The notes under the pieces: model-generated
Told to the model about the DNA's origin: nothing
What the model saw: the letters and a program-made list of their open reading frames with translations, nothing else
Databases searched by the model: none
In this document: in pieces, positions 1 through 5,975 of the stretch
Position numbering within the stretch: the first letter of the stretch is position 1
How the letters are laid out: every line of letters begins with the position of its first letter
Source: a virus
IMG/VR virus record: IMGVR_UViG_3300030333_007450
Location: 1 to 25,726 of that record
Length of the DNA stretch: 25,726 nt
Direction: 5' to 3' (one strand)
Program-made: the position numbers and the translations under genes

Positions 1-285
1 AAGTTGGCATTATCCAACAAACAAAGCAAAAGGCTCGGAGCGATTATTTCAGTCGTCTTTGAAGAACAACTCCCTGACGACATAGACAAAGAATTATTGA
101 ATAACGGCTTCATTCGCGAAACAGACAAAGCGATTGGCTATCAATATAAATTGACAGATAAAGGCATAGATGAAAAGAATCGTCTAGCAACTCTTGCAGG
201 ACTCAATATCAAATATCAAAGCGAAAGAAAAAAAGATGGGAAAGAAAAAACCAAAAAAGAGAAAATACTAATCAACGAAATCTAA
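1..285 (+). CDS. Small hypothetical protein, winged-helix-like, possibly 5'-partial
   Basis: The reading frame is open from the first base and ends with TAA at 283-285. A TTG at position 4 could be the start, but the gene may equally begin outside the window. The product is about 93 residues. Residues 30-60 (GFIRE...YQYKLTDKG) look like the last helix and wing of a winged helix-turn-helix, where an aromatic-x-LTDKG strand is common in MarR/PadR-like proteins. The C-terminal 25 residues are almost all lysine and glutamate. It points rightward, towards the end of the leftward early block, so it may be the last gene of a rightward block lying to the left. Function is not known; the DNA-binding suggestion is weak inference from a short motif. 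Confidence 0.5.
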   Translation, partial: KLALSNKQSKRLGAIISVVFEEQLPDDIDKELLNNGFIRETDKAIGYQYKLTDKGIDEKNRLATLAGLNIKYQSERKKDGKEKTKKEKILINEI

Positions 286-501
286 GCGATTAACATAATT
301 AGAGTCTGTGCGATCAGGCCGATTAGGCATATGCGGTACTTTGACCTATACAGGACGGCTGACTCAATCGCCCTTTCTAATTCTTTTTTATTCGTTTCTG
401 TTCGCATATTCATCAGTAAAAAAAAGGGTCAGCATAAAAATGCGACCCCTTCTATTTTGGAGAAATGTATGAAATCAAACATACTTTCAAAGAAAACTAT
501 A
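286..501. other. Convergent intergenic region
   Basis: No convincing gene lies here. The stretch separates the rightward gene ending at 285 from the leftward HNH gene ending at 502 and contains the terminator hairpin at 418-449. A rightward open frame at 331-513 has no ribosome-binding site and runs through the terminator, so I do not call it. Confidence 0.6.
418..449 (-). terminator. Intrinsic terminator of the leftward early block
   Basis: GGGTC (426-430) pairs with GACCC (444-448) and GCAT (432-435) with ATGC (440-443), around an AAAA loop and one bulged A (431). On the leftward strand the hairpin is followed at once by eight U residues (the complement of A418-A425), the classic rho-independent arrangement. 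It lies 53 bases after the stop of the last leftward gene. On the other strand only a broken U-rich stretch follows, so rightward termination would be weaker. Confidence 0.85.
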
Positions 502-822
502 TCAGAAAGGTAGGCCGTCATCAACATCCTGATCCATGCTTTTCGTTTCATATAGTGTTTTTGCCAGTTCTTTACCAAATGAAGGTTTCAAACCATAGCT
601 GACGAAAAATTTTTCCTCATTGCCAAATTTACTGTGCAATTCTGTGTGGTGTTTGAAACATATCGGTATCACATTGTTGTCACCAGAGCGCATAGAAAGG
701 CCTCTAGAGCCATCATATGGCTTCAAGAGATGATGTACTTGTATTTGGTTGTTGGTGTTGCATATTGAACATGAGAGCCTAGAAACATATTCAAGGTGTT
801 TTCTGTCAACCAATCTTTTCAT
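502..822 (-). CDS. HNH-type nuclease-like protein with SSB-like acidic C-terminal tip
   Basis: The protein has 106 residues. It shows a zinc-binding HNH/beta-beta-alpha-metal arrangement: C18-x2-C21, then H30-H31 (the catalytic HH), a G-S-x-D-N-N turn, and C55-x2-H58-H59 with H63. This layout matches small phage HNH proteins of the DUF968/Ref-like kind that cut DNA during recombination. The last residues are DDGLPF after an acidic linker. This closely resembles the DDxxPF tip with which bacterial SSB recruits repair and replication proteins, and the SSB-like protein at 2961-3335 ends the same way. The start overlaps the previous gene by 4 bases (ATGA). It is the last gene before the terminator. 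The nuclease call is well supported; the role in recombination is inferred from neighbours. Confidence 0.8.
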   Translation of the reverse strand: MKRLVDRKHLEYVSRLSCSICNTNNQIQVHHLLKPYDGSRGLSMRSGDNNVIPICFKHHTELHSKFGNEEKFFVSYGLKPSFGKELAKTLYETKSMDQDVDDGLPF

Positions 823-1046
823 TGGTTGAGAAATACTTTGCCTGTGATCTCATCCACGAATGCGAAGACCCATCCTTGCGCATCTCTCAGCATCCAGTAG
901 CCTTGTTTGCGATTTCTATAACTGAAGTCTTGATGCATATCTTTGGTATTCTTTGATCCATTCACAAACTCGTGATGGTTTTTGCAGAATTTTAAATATC
1001 TTTCGTAGGCATTCTCAATGTTAGTTACTTTCCGTCTTTTCTTCAT
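819..1046 (-). CDS. Small conserved protein with YWML...G...A.V motif (family copy A)
   Basis: The product is about 75 residues from the ATG at 1046. A TTG at 1067 would add seven residues but lies deeper in the preceding gene. The C-terminal half reads YWML, four residues, G, three residues, AFV, then TGKVF. The same arrangement occurs in the gene at 1520-1744 and, more weakly, at 13135-13389. The N-terminus is basic (KKRRK). No catalytic motif or membrane segment is visible. It overlaps the HNH gene downstream by 4 bases and the 58-residue gene upstream by 26, so translation is probably coupled. Function is unknown; the fold is probably a small beta-rich domain with conserved aromatics. Confidence 0.65.
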   Translation of the reverse strand: MKKRRKVTNIENAYERYLKFCKNHHEFVNGSKNTKDMHQDFSYRNRKQGYWMLRDAQGWVFAFVDEITGKVFLNQ

Positions 1047-1197
1047 TCTGTGGATAATATTTATCAAACAGTTCTTTTGCTTCTGTTTCGGTCAACAGCT
1101 TGCGATTAAGATGCAGTCTTTCTGATTCGTTCATCAGTCTCCACATACTGAAATTCTCGTTGCGGCTTAACTCATCTGAATAGTTGAAAGTTGGCAT
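1021..1197 (-). CDS. Small hypothetical protein, 58 residues
   Basis: A short frame on the leftward strand starts at ATG 1197 and stops with TAA at 1021-1023. It has a strong Shine-Dalgarno (AGGAGGG) a few bases upstream, in the tail of the preceding gene. The product begins MPTFNYSDELSR and contains a charged, probably helical segment (NESERLHLNRKLLTETEAKE). No known motif is present. Without it there would be a hole in an otherwise gapless operon, and the good ribosome-binding site supports it as real. Function unknown. Confidence 0.6.
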   Translation of the reverse strand: MPTFNYSDELSRNENFSMWRLMNESERLHLNRKLLTETEAKELFDKYYPQNEEKTESN

Positions 1198-1324
1198 ATG
1201 CCCTCCTTATCTTCTTTTTTGTTTGTTTCCATAGGTCGGTGACTGTGGGTTTTTGCTTCCAGTCAACGCTCCAATCAAATCCCAACAGACCATCTCGCTT
1301 TTCAAAATACTTCTTTCTCTTCAT
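1172..1324 (-). CDS. Small basic hypothetical protein, 50 residues
   Basis: This short leftward frame starts at ATG 1324, overlapping the stop of the ribbon-helix-helix gene by 4 bases (ATGA), and ends with TGA at 1172-1174. The product begins MKRKKYFEKRDG and has two DW/SW aromatic spots and a strongly basic C-terminal half. No motif is recognised. The 4-base coupling is the same arrangement seen at most junctions in this block, which is the main argument that it is translated. Confidence 0.55.
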   Translation of the reverse strand: MKRKKYFEKRDGLLGFDWSVDWKQKPTVTDLWKQTKKKIRRAYANFQLFR

Positions 1325-1533
1325 CGTTTTGACCTCAGATCGTGTTCATTCCCATCTTGGTCAACACAGTGAATCCAGTAATATTGGTGTATCAAGTGTG
1401 AAATGACATGACTGTTAGTTGAGTTGTCAGCTTGTTGACAGATTCTTTTCAGCATCCGCATGGTGTCTTCATCTAGACGAATAGACACCCTCGTTTTATA
1501 AGGTATCTTGTCCATGGGTTTAATTTCTTGCAT
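1321..1533 (-). CDS. Ribbon-helix-helix DNA-binding protein
   Basis: The 70-residue protein has a typical ribbon-helix-helix core: a beta strand TRVSIRLDE (residues 15-23), helix 1 (DTMRMLKRICQQ), a turn, then helix 2 (NSHVISHLIHQYY). Proteins of this class (Arc/CopG/MetJ-like) dimerise through the strand and bind the DNA major groove. A second methionine at residue 7 (1515) is an alternative start. It overlaps its upstream neighbour by 14 bases and the 50-residue gene downstream by 4. It is a likely regulator of phage transcription, but its operator cannot be identified from sequence alone. Confidence 0.7.
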   Translation of the reverse strand: MQEIKPMDKIPYKTRVSIRLDEDTMRMLKRICQQADNSTNSHVISHLIHQYYWIHCVDQDGNEHDLRSKR

Positions 1534-1744
1534 CAGGACTCACTACGCTATGAAGTATTTCATGCACACTGCCATTTGTTTTGTGAACATAAGCGAGAAA
1601 CATACCTTCTGGGTTCTTCAACATCCAATACACCTCTCCTTCAACAGATTTTTCTTCATCAGCTTGGTCATACTGGAACCCTTTATCTGCTCTCTCGCAG
1701 ATATACCTGTATTCAGCTTGTATAAAACCGAGTTTTTTCATCAT
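1520..1744 (-). CDS. Small conserved protein with YWML...G...A.V motif (family copy B)
   Basis: I chose the ATG at 1744 because it forms a 4-base ATGA overlap with the preceding stop; an ATG at 1765 is the alternative and adds seven residues. The product is about 74 residues. It shares with copy A (819-1046) the arrangement YWML, four residues, G, three residues, AYV, then NGSVH, with acidic residues before it. The N-terminal half is charged and unlike copy A, so the shared C-terminal half is probably a small domain of its own. Function is unknown. The two copies in one operon suggest an old duplication. Confidence 0.65.
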   Translation of the reverse strand: MMKKLGFIQAEYRYICERADKGFQYDQADEEKSVEGEVYWMLKNPEGMFLAYVHKTNGSVHEILHSVVSPDARN

Positions 1745-1953
1745 GTATTTTCGTATTTTTCCCATTTTTCACGCAAAGCCGCTCTGTACCTTATGTGGCA
1801 TTTCGCGCAGAGTGATGCAGGCTCTATGTAGTAAAGTAAACTTGAACGCATTTCTTCATCGCAGAGTTGACATTCTTGGAGGCACTCGCGATCATTTGTT
1901 ATCTGTTCAAACGTGATTCCGTTTTCAATTATGTAGTCCCCGATTTTACTCAT
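1741..1953 (-). CDS. Small zinc-ribbon-like protein
   Basis: The 70-residue product starts at ATG 1953, which overlaps the preceding stop by 4 bases; an upstream start at 1971 is less likely. It contains two CxxC knuckles, C28-x2-C31 and C49-x2-C52, followed by H53, with C24 nearby. This is the usual four-cysteine zinc-binding pattern of treble-clef or ribbon domains. The C-terminus is basic and helical (RYRAALREKWEKY). Such small phage zinc proteins often bind nucleic acid or host proteins; neither can be shown here. Confidence 0.6.
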   Translation of the reverse strand: MSKIGDYIIENGITFEQITNDRECLQECQLCDEEMRSSLLYYIEPASLCAKCHIRYRAALREKWEKYENT

Positions 1954-2138
1954 GAGAGTACCCCTGAACACTTATTCACGATTATTGAACCATAGTTCGG
2001 GTATTTCATACATTTCTTGTATATTTCCCAATCATTCTCGCTCAACATACCCATGGCCTTATGAATCGTCTCGTGCCTCATATCAATGTTATATTTTATT
2101 CTGATATTTTCTTCAACATGTTCTCTCAATGTAATCAT
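1950..2138 (-). CDS. Small hypothetical protein, 62 residues
   Basis: The product starts at ATG 2138, overlapping the preceding stop by 4 bases (ATGA), and itself overlaps the zinc protein gene by 4 bases. It is predicted largely helical (LREHVEENIRIKYNIDM and HETIHKAMGMLSEND). I recognise no motif. Its precise fit between two coupled neighbours supports it as a gene. Function unknown. Confidence 0.55.
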   Translation of the reverse strand: MITLREHVEENIRIKYNIDMRHETIHKAMGMLSENDWEIYKKCMKYPNYGSIIVNKCSGVLS

Positions 2139-2620
2139 ATTTCTACTCTGTTATATTTAAAATAATCTTCACAAGCATCATCAAGGCCTATATTATCAAC
2201 ATAAGCCCATTGCGCTTTAGTGCCACCCCAGTAGCCTCTTACGGTGTTGTCTCTGGTTTCAACATATATATTCGGACCACCACCTGCGACCATCAGTTCG
2301 GCACCATGATAATTACCACTAATATCCATAATAAATTTAATATCGTATACATTTTGCAAATAATCATAACCATTGGGCACAAAATCATCTGGCTGATCTT
2401 CATCATGCCAACGCTCATATATTTCGGGATCATTTTGTTGTAGACCGCTTGATATGTCTTCTGCTATAGAGCGAACCAAATCCGTAAGTTCATCTTCCAC
2501 AGCTTTAAGCTGGTCTTCGTAGGTCGTCGTTTCTGGGGGTATAGGTTTATCATTCAAGAATGAAAAATCAAACATATTCTCAAATGCTTTTTTCGGGCTG
2601 TAATCAAAAATATTCATCAT
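2135..2620 (-). CDS. Conserved phage protein of unknown function (GGGPNIY motif)
   Basis: The 161-residue protein starts at ATG 2620, with AAAGG five bases upstream. The N-terminal half is acidic and probably coiled (YEDQLKAVEDELTDLVRSIAEDI). The C-terminal half (about 90-160) is a conserved-looking beta domain: YDIKFIMDISG, AELMVAGGGPNIYVET, VRGYWGGTKAQW. A segment of the type VA-GGPNIYxxT followed by a YWG strand recurs in small proteins of phages and mobile elements, to my knowledge without a function. It is the first gene after the promoter at 2652-2694 and heads the block of small genes. Confidence 0.65.
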   Translation of the reverse strand: MMNIFDYSPKKAFENMFDFSFLNDKPIPPETTTYEDQLKAVEDELTDLVRSIAEDISSGLQQNDPEIYERWHDEDQPDDFVPNGYDYLQNVYDIKFIMDISGNYHGAELMVAGGGPNIYVETRDNTVRGYWGGTKAQWAYVDNIGLDDACEDYFKYNRVEI

Positions 2621-2651
2621 AGTTACCTTTATTCAATTTAATATTATATTC

Positions 2652-2694
2652 ATTGTTGCTCATTTTCTACTAAAAGTAAACCCAAAAAGGAATA
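2652..2694 (-). promoter_or_regulatory. Leftward promoter with 23-bp repeated element, copy 1
   Basis: Positions 2672-2694 are identical to 13454-13476. Read leftward, the element contains TATTCC, a T-tract and GGGTTTACTTTT. TTTACT (2680-2675) is a fair -35, and AACAAT (2657-2652) a fair -10 after 17 bases. It lies 52 bases ahead of the gene starting at 2620. The identity extends upstream of the -35, where an activator could bind. Confidence 0.6.
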
Positions 2695-2704
2695 TTTATT
2701 TGTT

Positions 2705-2944
2705 TCAATCACTTTGACTGGTTTTCTGTTCATATCTTCTTGCCTCATTATTCCAATGTAAATCAAGTATGTCTGTCATTGTATACCTGACATCATTCAA
2801 TCTAGAAACATCACTGAGGAACATTTCGTTCATCTCATTGATTCTGTCCAACACATCATCAAGTTTATTTATCGCTTGTAACAATTGGTTATATTTACTT
2901 TCTGAAAGTTTAATAATCACCATTTTTTGTTTCTTCTTTGCCAT
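2705..2944 (-). CDS. Small coiled-coil hypothetical protein
   Basis: The 79-residue product starts at ATG 2944 with a strong AAAGGAG Shine-Dalgarno eight bases upstream. The N-terminus is basic (MAKKKQK). Residues 13-60 (KLSESKYNQLLQAINKLDDV...) have a heptad-like pattern of L, I and M typical of a coiled coil. No catalytic motif is visible. It is the last gene before the promoter at 2652-2694 and follows the SSB-like gene by 16 bases, so it is probably co-expressed with the recombination genes. Function unknown. Confidence 0.55.
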   Translation of the reverse strand: MAKKKQKMVIIKLSESKYNQLLQAINKLDDVLDRINEMNEMFLSDVSRLNDVRYTMTDILDLHWNNEARRYEQKTSQSD

Positions 2945-2960
2945 TTACTCTACTCCTTTT

Positions 2961-3335
2961 TCAAAATGGAACTGAATCATCGCTAGATGGTTTGTCCTGT
3001 TTTTTCGGGTATAATTTTACCCTCGTATATTCATTTCCGTTTGAAGCGGTCTTTTTGTAGCCGCCGAATTTATAAGGTTTGCCGTCAATCGTTATAGGAC
3101 CGCCGATGTCTGGGCTACTTTCTGGGTCTATTTTGTCAGTGTTTATATAAATCCGGCCTACAGACATTGCCAATTCATATTTCTCATATTCGCCATCATC
3201 TGACGTGTACAAGAGTATAGAAAAATACCTGTCTTCACCATCTACGTTTATTTTCCCTTTGCGAACACATTGGACTTTATTTTCAAAAAATAATCTTCCT
3301 GTGTTCTCTGCGTTTTTGAATTCTTCACTTTCCAT
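2961..3335 (-). CDS. Single-stranded-DNA-binding-like protein with DDSVPF tip
   Basis: The 124-residue protein starts at ATG 3335 with a strong AAGGAGAG Shine-Dalgarno. It ends in a low-complexity linker (PKKQDKPSS) and DDSVPF, matching the DDxxPF tip of bacterial SSB proteins that docks partner proteins. The body is beta-rich and contains two related stretches: GKINVDGEDRYF (about 28-39) and GPITIDGKPYKF (about 79-90), each followed by a TSDDG or TASNG turn. The second looks like the DUF736-type strand pattern seen in other phage proteins. It sits with an annealing protein and a nuclease, the usual company of a phage SSB. An OB fold is likely but not proven. Confidence 0.65.
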   Translation of the reverse strand: MESEEFKNAENTGRLFFENKVQCVRKGKINVDGEDRYFSILLYTSDDGEYEKYELAMSVGRIYINTDKIDPESSPDIGGPITIDGKPYKFGGYKKTASNGNEYTRVKLYPKKQDKPSSDDSVPF

Positions 3336-3630
3336 TCAATCTCTCCTTGATTTGTGATAACTCGTTTTCGTTTAAATTCAGCCTATATTGATAGCCTTTT
3401 GAGCCTTCAATGCTTGACCTTTGAACAACTTCTTTATTCATGTCTAGAGGCAACTTATATTTTCTTCTTCTTTCAATTTTTCTTATATTCCTTATTGAAG
3501 CTGAGATTGTGGGTTCGCCATAGAACTTACCCACTTTCTCATTTATGACTTCTTGTAATTGCCAATAAGTCCACCATTTGCCATTCAACAAACAAATAAA
3601 AATATAGTCATCTAAACAGCTTGCCCTCAT
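3325..3630 (-). CDS. Winged-helix-like DNA-binding protein
   Basis: The product is 101 residues from ATG 3630, which overlaps the ERF gene stop by 4 bases. Residues 15-50 (NGKWWTYWQLQEVINEKVG, EPTISASIRNIRK) read as a helix-turn-helix in which the second helix (TISASIRNIRK) would contact DNA. The segment KGYQYRLNLNENE is a wing-like hairpin. This arrangement recurs in small phage early proteins. There is no effector domain. Its position between the annealing protein and the SSB-like protein suggests a replication or recombination accessory, or a local regulator; I cannot choose between them. Confidence 0.6.
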   Translation of the reverse strand: MRASCLDDYIFICLLNGKWWTYWQLQEVINEKVGKFYGEPTISASIRNIRKIERRRKYKLPLDMNKEVVQRSSIEGSKGYQYRLNLNENELSQIKERLNGK

Positions 3631-4286
3631 TGTTTTAGGGTTTCGTATGCGACTATCATGTCATTGAAAACGCTTTTGAACTCATCATCATCTTTCAGTT
3701 CGCCATAGACTTTTTTTATGTTTGCTTTGTTTTTTTGGTAAAAGTCTCTGCATTTTTGTTCTTCGGGTTTACCCATGACTTTCCTTAACTCGTCAACATA
3801 CTGAGATATTTCACTGAAGGAAGAAATCTTAGCCCCTTTTTCTGACAAAAGAACATATCTTTTGTTGAGGTCTGGTGCTTTTTCCTTGTTGTGTATTGCG
3901 TTTTCAACCTCAAAAGAACTGGCGAACTCTCCGCCGCCGAGCCCAAGGTTTGCCAATGCCCTACCGATTGCTGATGTTTCGCAGTTTTCAAGGGCAGAAG
4001 TTTTATTGATCATTCCTCTGTTCCTAAACTCTTCTGCAAACCCGTTCGCTACGGTTCTCCATTCTCCATCTTGGTATATAGTTATCGTTGCTTTAACGAC
4101 TACCCTCTCAAGATCGCTGAAGACAACTTCAGTCGCAATGTTCGCATCACTACCGTAATGCCTTCTGAACATATCAGTTCTTGTTGGAACAGTGGCATAC
4201 CATTTGCCTTTTATGTTCACTTTGTTTGGTTCAACGTCTTCTAACGAAGACAAGCCGATTATGGCCTGATTCAATCTATCCATCAT
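3627..4286 (-). CDS. erf: ERF/Rad52-like single-strand annealing protein
   Basis: This is predicted to anneal complementary single DNA strands during phage recombination. From the ATG at 4286 (4-base ATGA overlap with the nuclease stop; GGAG close by) the product is 219 residues; frames starting at 4295 or 4337 are longer alternatives. The key signature is NKTSALENCETSAIGRALAN (about 94-113) followed by LGLGGG, characteristic of phage ERF-superfamily proteins, where it forms the helix and glycine turn of the annealing core. The segment YATVPTRTDMFRRHYG precedes it. The C-terminal third is charged and helical. Together with the upstream PD-(D/E)XK nuclease and the downstream SSB-like protein it forms a standard phage recombination set. 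Confidence 0.8.
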   Translation of the reverse strand: MMDRLNQAIIGLSSLEDVEPNKVNIKGKWYATVPTRTDMFRRHYGSDANIATEVVFSDLERVVVKATITIYQDGEWRTVANGFAEEFRNRGMINKTSALENCETSAIGRALANLGLGGGEFASSFEVENAIHNKEKAPDLNKRYVLLSEKGAKISSFSEISQYVDELRKVMGKPEEQKCRDFYQKNKANIKKVYGELKDDDEFKSVFNDMIVAYETLKQ

Positions 4287-5083
4287 TTTCTCCATATAGT
4301 TTTTGCATTCGCTGTTTCTTCCTCGCTCCACATCCAAGAATCAAAGTTTGGGAAGAATGCTTGTGCTATTTCATTTTTATCACCGATAGAGAGCAAACGC
4401 TGTATTGCTTTTGCTCCGCTAATCAAGTCTTCAAATTGTTCTTCAACGTCATCAACGACTATGGAACGAACATCTTTTTTTGTTTTGGTTACGTTGACAT
4501 AATCAACAATCGCGGTTGACTGTTCCGCAGTTGCGTAAAGAGAAAGTTGCCTTTTAACTGTTTCGGGTATCTTTGATGGCATGCGGCTTACTGTTTTGAT
4601 GTCTCTAACAACCCCTTCATATTGAAGGTCAATGAAACCGATGATTGGAACAGGCAACCCAACATCAATGCTGACGTGTTTTTGATATGAAATCGGTTTA
4701 CCCATGTCACCATAGTAGGGGCATGCTGTTTGTATATATGTTGGTATCAGCCTTCTTTCTTTTAAAATCTTTGGGTCTGAATGGTCTGCTTCATTGTGTT
4801 CGGTTAGGCCTCTGAACCTTTTGATCGCTAACTCTTTTACTTTTTCTATGCTCGGTTTCTCTGAACTGAGGTATATTCCTATTGCTTCGTCAACCACTAT
4901 TCCTCTCCAAGCGGGTGCGCCTGCTTTGGTTGGCATGTTGAATAGGTATTTGTATATGAACTTACACGGATCAGTGATATAGGTGTTGATGGAACTCGCT
5001 GACAAATGCTCAATTCCATGTTCTTCAAAATCATTTTTCATCATACATGCCTCAATGTTATTGTTTTTCAATTGAAACATCAT
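4283..5083 (-). CDS. PD-(D/E)XK (RecB/Cas4-like) nuclease
   Basis: The 266-residue protein shows the RecB-like nuclease core: SASSINTYITDPCKFIYKYL near the N-terminus (residues 28-48), D152 in GFIDL, D161-I-K163 (the D-x-K catalytic triplet) and QLSLY (179-183), the QxxxY motif. Cas4/RecB-type family members usually have a histidine in a GxxxH motif; here the equivalent segment reads GIVVDEAI, with Asp65 in that place. ATG 5083 has AAAGGA six bases upstream; a second start at 5044 with GAGG would remove 13 residues and clear the promoter. It probably resects DNA ends for the ERF-like protein encoded next, which starts within its stop codon. Confidence 0.75.
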   Translation of the reverse strand: MMFQLKNNNIEACMMKNDFEEHGIEHLSASSINTYITDPCKFIYKYLFNMPTKAGAPAWRGIVVDEAIGIYLSSEKPSIEKVKELAIKRFRGLTEHNEADHSDPKILKERRLIPTYIQTACPYYGDMGKPISYQKHVSIDVGLPVPIIGFIDLQYEGVVRDIKTVSRMPSKIPETVKRQLSLYATAEQSTAIVDYVNVTKTKKDVRSIVVDDVEEQFEDLISGAKAIQRLLSIGDKNEIAQAFFPNFDSWMWSEEETANAKTIWRK

Positions 5084-5131
5084 TATAATTCCTTTAAGGA
5101 ATATTTAAAAGGGGTTGGGGTGAATAAACCC
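5061..5131. promoter_or_regulatory. Divergent promoters with palindromic operator
   Basis: ATTCCTTTAAGGAAT (5088-5102) is a perfect 7-1-7 inverted repeat. Rightward, TTGTTT (5061-5066), 17 bases, then a perfect TATAAT (5084-5089) places the -10 against the palindrome and the start inside it. Leftward, GGGTTTATT gives a -35 TTTATT (5128-5123) and, after 17 bases, AATATT (5105-5100), which overlaps the right arm. A repressor on the palindrome would block both directions. The likely binder is the Cro-like protein encoded from 5140. The right arm can also serve as ribosome-binding site for the start at 5083. Confidence 0.65.
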
Positions 5132-5139
5132 TACGGAAA

Positions 5140-5376
5140 ATGAAGCTCAGACAATACCTAGAAGAAGAAAAATTAACACAAGTTAAGTTCATTGATATTT
5201 GTGAAATGGCCACTGGGAAAACTATACCCCAACCGACACTCGCTAAATGGATATTGGGTGTTCGCATACCAAGGAAAGCTGAGATGGAAATGATACATTC
5301 TATCACTGATGGTAAAGTACAACCGAACGATTTTTATAATTTAGAAGGACAGACATGGCATTCAAAACATACATGA
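5140..5376 (+). CDS. Cro-like helix-turn-helix regulator
   Basis: The 78-residue product is a compact helix-turn-helix protein. MKLRQYLEEEKLTQVKFIDI begins like lambda-type Cro proteins. The turn and recognition helix follow (IPQPTLAKWILG, 29-40), then RIPRKAEMEMIHSITDG and VQPNDFY; the PNDFY ending of the fold is shared by many Cro/CI-family phage regulators. The start has GGA four bases ahead. It is the first gene rightward of the palindromic operator and overlaps the ParB-like gene by 22 bases. It is likely an autorepressor that also controls the leftward nuclease operon. No CI-like partner with a cleavable domain is seen, so lysogeny cannot be inferred. Confidence 0.75.
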   Translation: MKLRQYLEEEKLTQVKFIDICEMATGKTIPQPTLAKWILGVRIPRKAEMEMIHSITDGKVQPNDFYNLEGQTWHSKHT

Positions 5377-5975
5377 AAAAACTTGATGAGATCACACCTT
5401 ACGAAGACAACGCGAGGATAAATGATAAAGCTGTTGAGAAAGTGGCGCAAAGTATAAGCGAATATGGTTGGCAATCACCAATTGTTGTTGATGAAGAAAT
5501 GGTAATACTCGCTGGCCATTCAAGGCTGAAAGCAGCGAAGATGTTAGAAATCAAAACAGTTCCCGTCAAAGTTGCTGAAGGCCTCACAGATGCACAGAAA
5601 ATGGCATATAGAATAATGGATAATAAATCGCAAGATTTCGCACAGTGGGACAATAAGCTCCTTTCTAAAGAGTTTGAGAGGTTAGCGAATATTGATTTTG
5701 ATTTGAACATGACTGGTTTCGGCCTTGATGAAATAGCTAAACTCAATGAGAAGATGCTTGAGTTTGATTCACCTGAAGACGTCAATGAAATCGGTTTTGA
5801 TATCAATGAGAACTTTGAGGTTCCCGAAACGAATGTGAAATCCTTCATGTTGCTTTATGACTTGAAACAGCTAGAGGAATTCAAAGGGATGCTTGATGTA
5901 TTGAAAGAAAAATACAACATTGAGAATTATTCAGATATCGTGTTTGAGGCCGTCAAGAATGAGTCAAACACCTAG
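5355..5975 (+). CDS. ParB-like N-terminal domain protein
   Basis: The 206-residue protein carries a ParB/sulfiredoxin-type domain: ITPYEDNARINDKAVEKVAQ (13-32), SPIVVDEEMVILAGHSRLKA with the GHSR motif at 54-57, then VPVKVAEGLTDAQKMAYRI and NKSQDFAQWD (90-99). In phages this domain often precedes a DNA methyltransferase in one polypeptide; here no methyltransferase motif follows, only an acidic region and a tail (KSFMLLYDLKQLEEFKGML...) like the end of those proteins. The start at 5355 has AAGGA five bases upstream; ATG 5373 is the alternative. ParB-like proteins bind CTP/ATP or nick DNA. Its place directly before a base oxygenase suggests a DNA-targeting role, which is inference. Confidence 0.8.
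   Translation: MAFKTYMKKLDEITPYEDNARINDKAVEKVAQSISEYGWQSPIVVDEEMVILAGHSRLKAAKMLEIKTVPVKVAEGLTDAQKMAYRIMDNKSQDFAQWDNKLLSKEFERLANIDFDLNMTGFGLDEIAKLNEKMLEFDSPEDVNEIGFDINENFEVPETNVKSFMLLYDLKQLEEFKGMLDVLKEKYNIENYSDIVFEAVKNESNT

Noticed and set aside
286-417. tRNA-like gene in the left spacer
   Set aside because: No cloverleaf arms or T-loop consensus can be folded from this stretch by eye.
331-513. Rightward 60-codon frame
   Set aside because: No ribosome-binding site, passes through the terminator hairpin and overlaps the HNH gene; composition is not protein-like.
450-600. Rightward short frame starting at about 466 with GGAG upstream
   Set aside because: It runs antisense into the well-supported HNH gene and has no recognisable product.
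2621-2671. Leader peptide starting ATGAGCAACAATGAA after the repeated promoter
   Set aside because: The second promoter copy has an extra base and an early stop in the matching frame, so no peptide is conserved.
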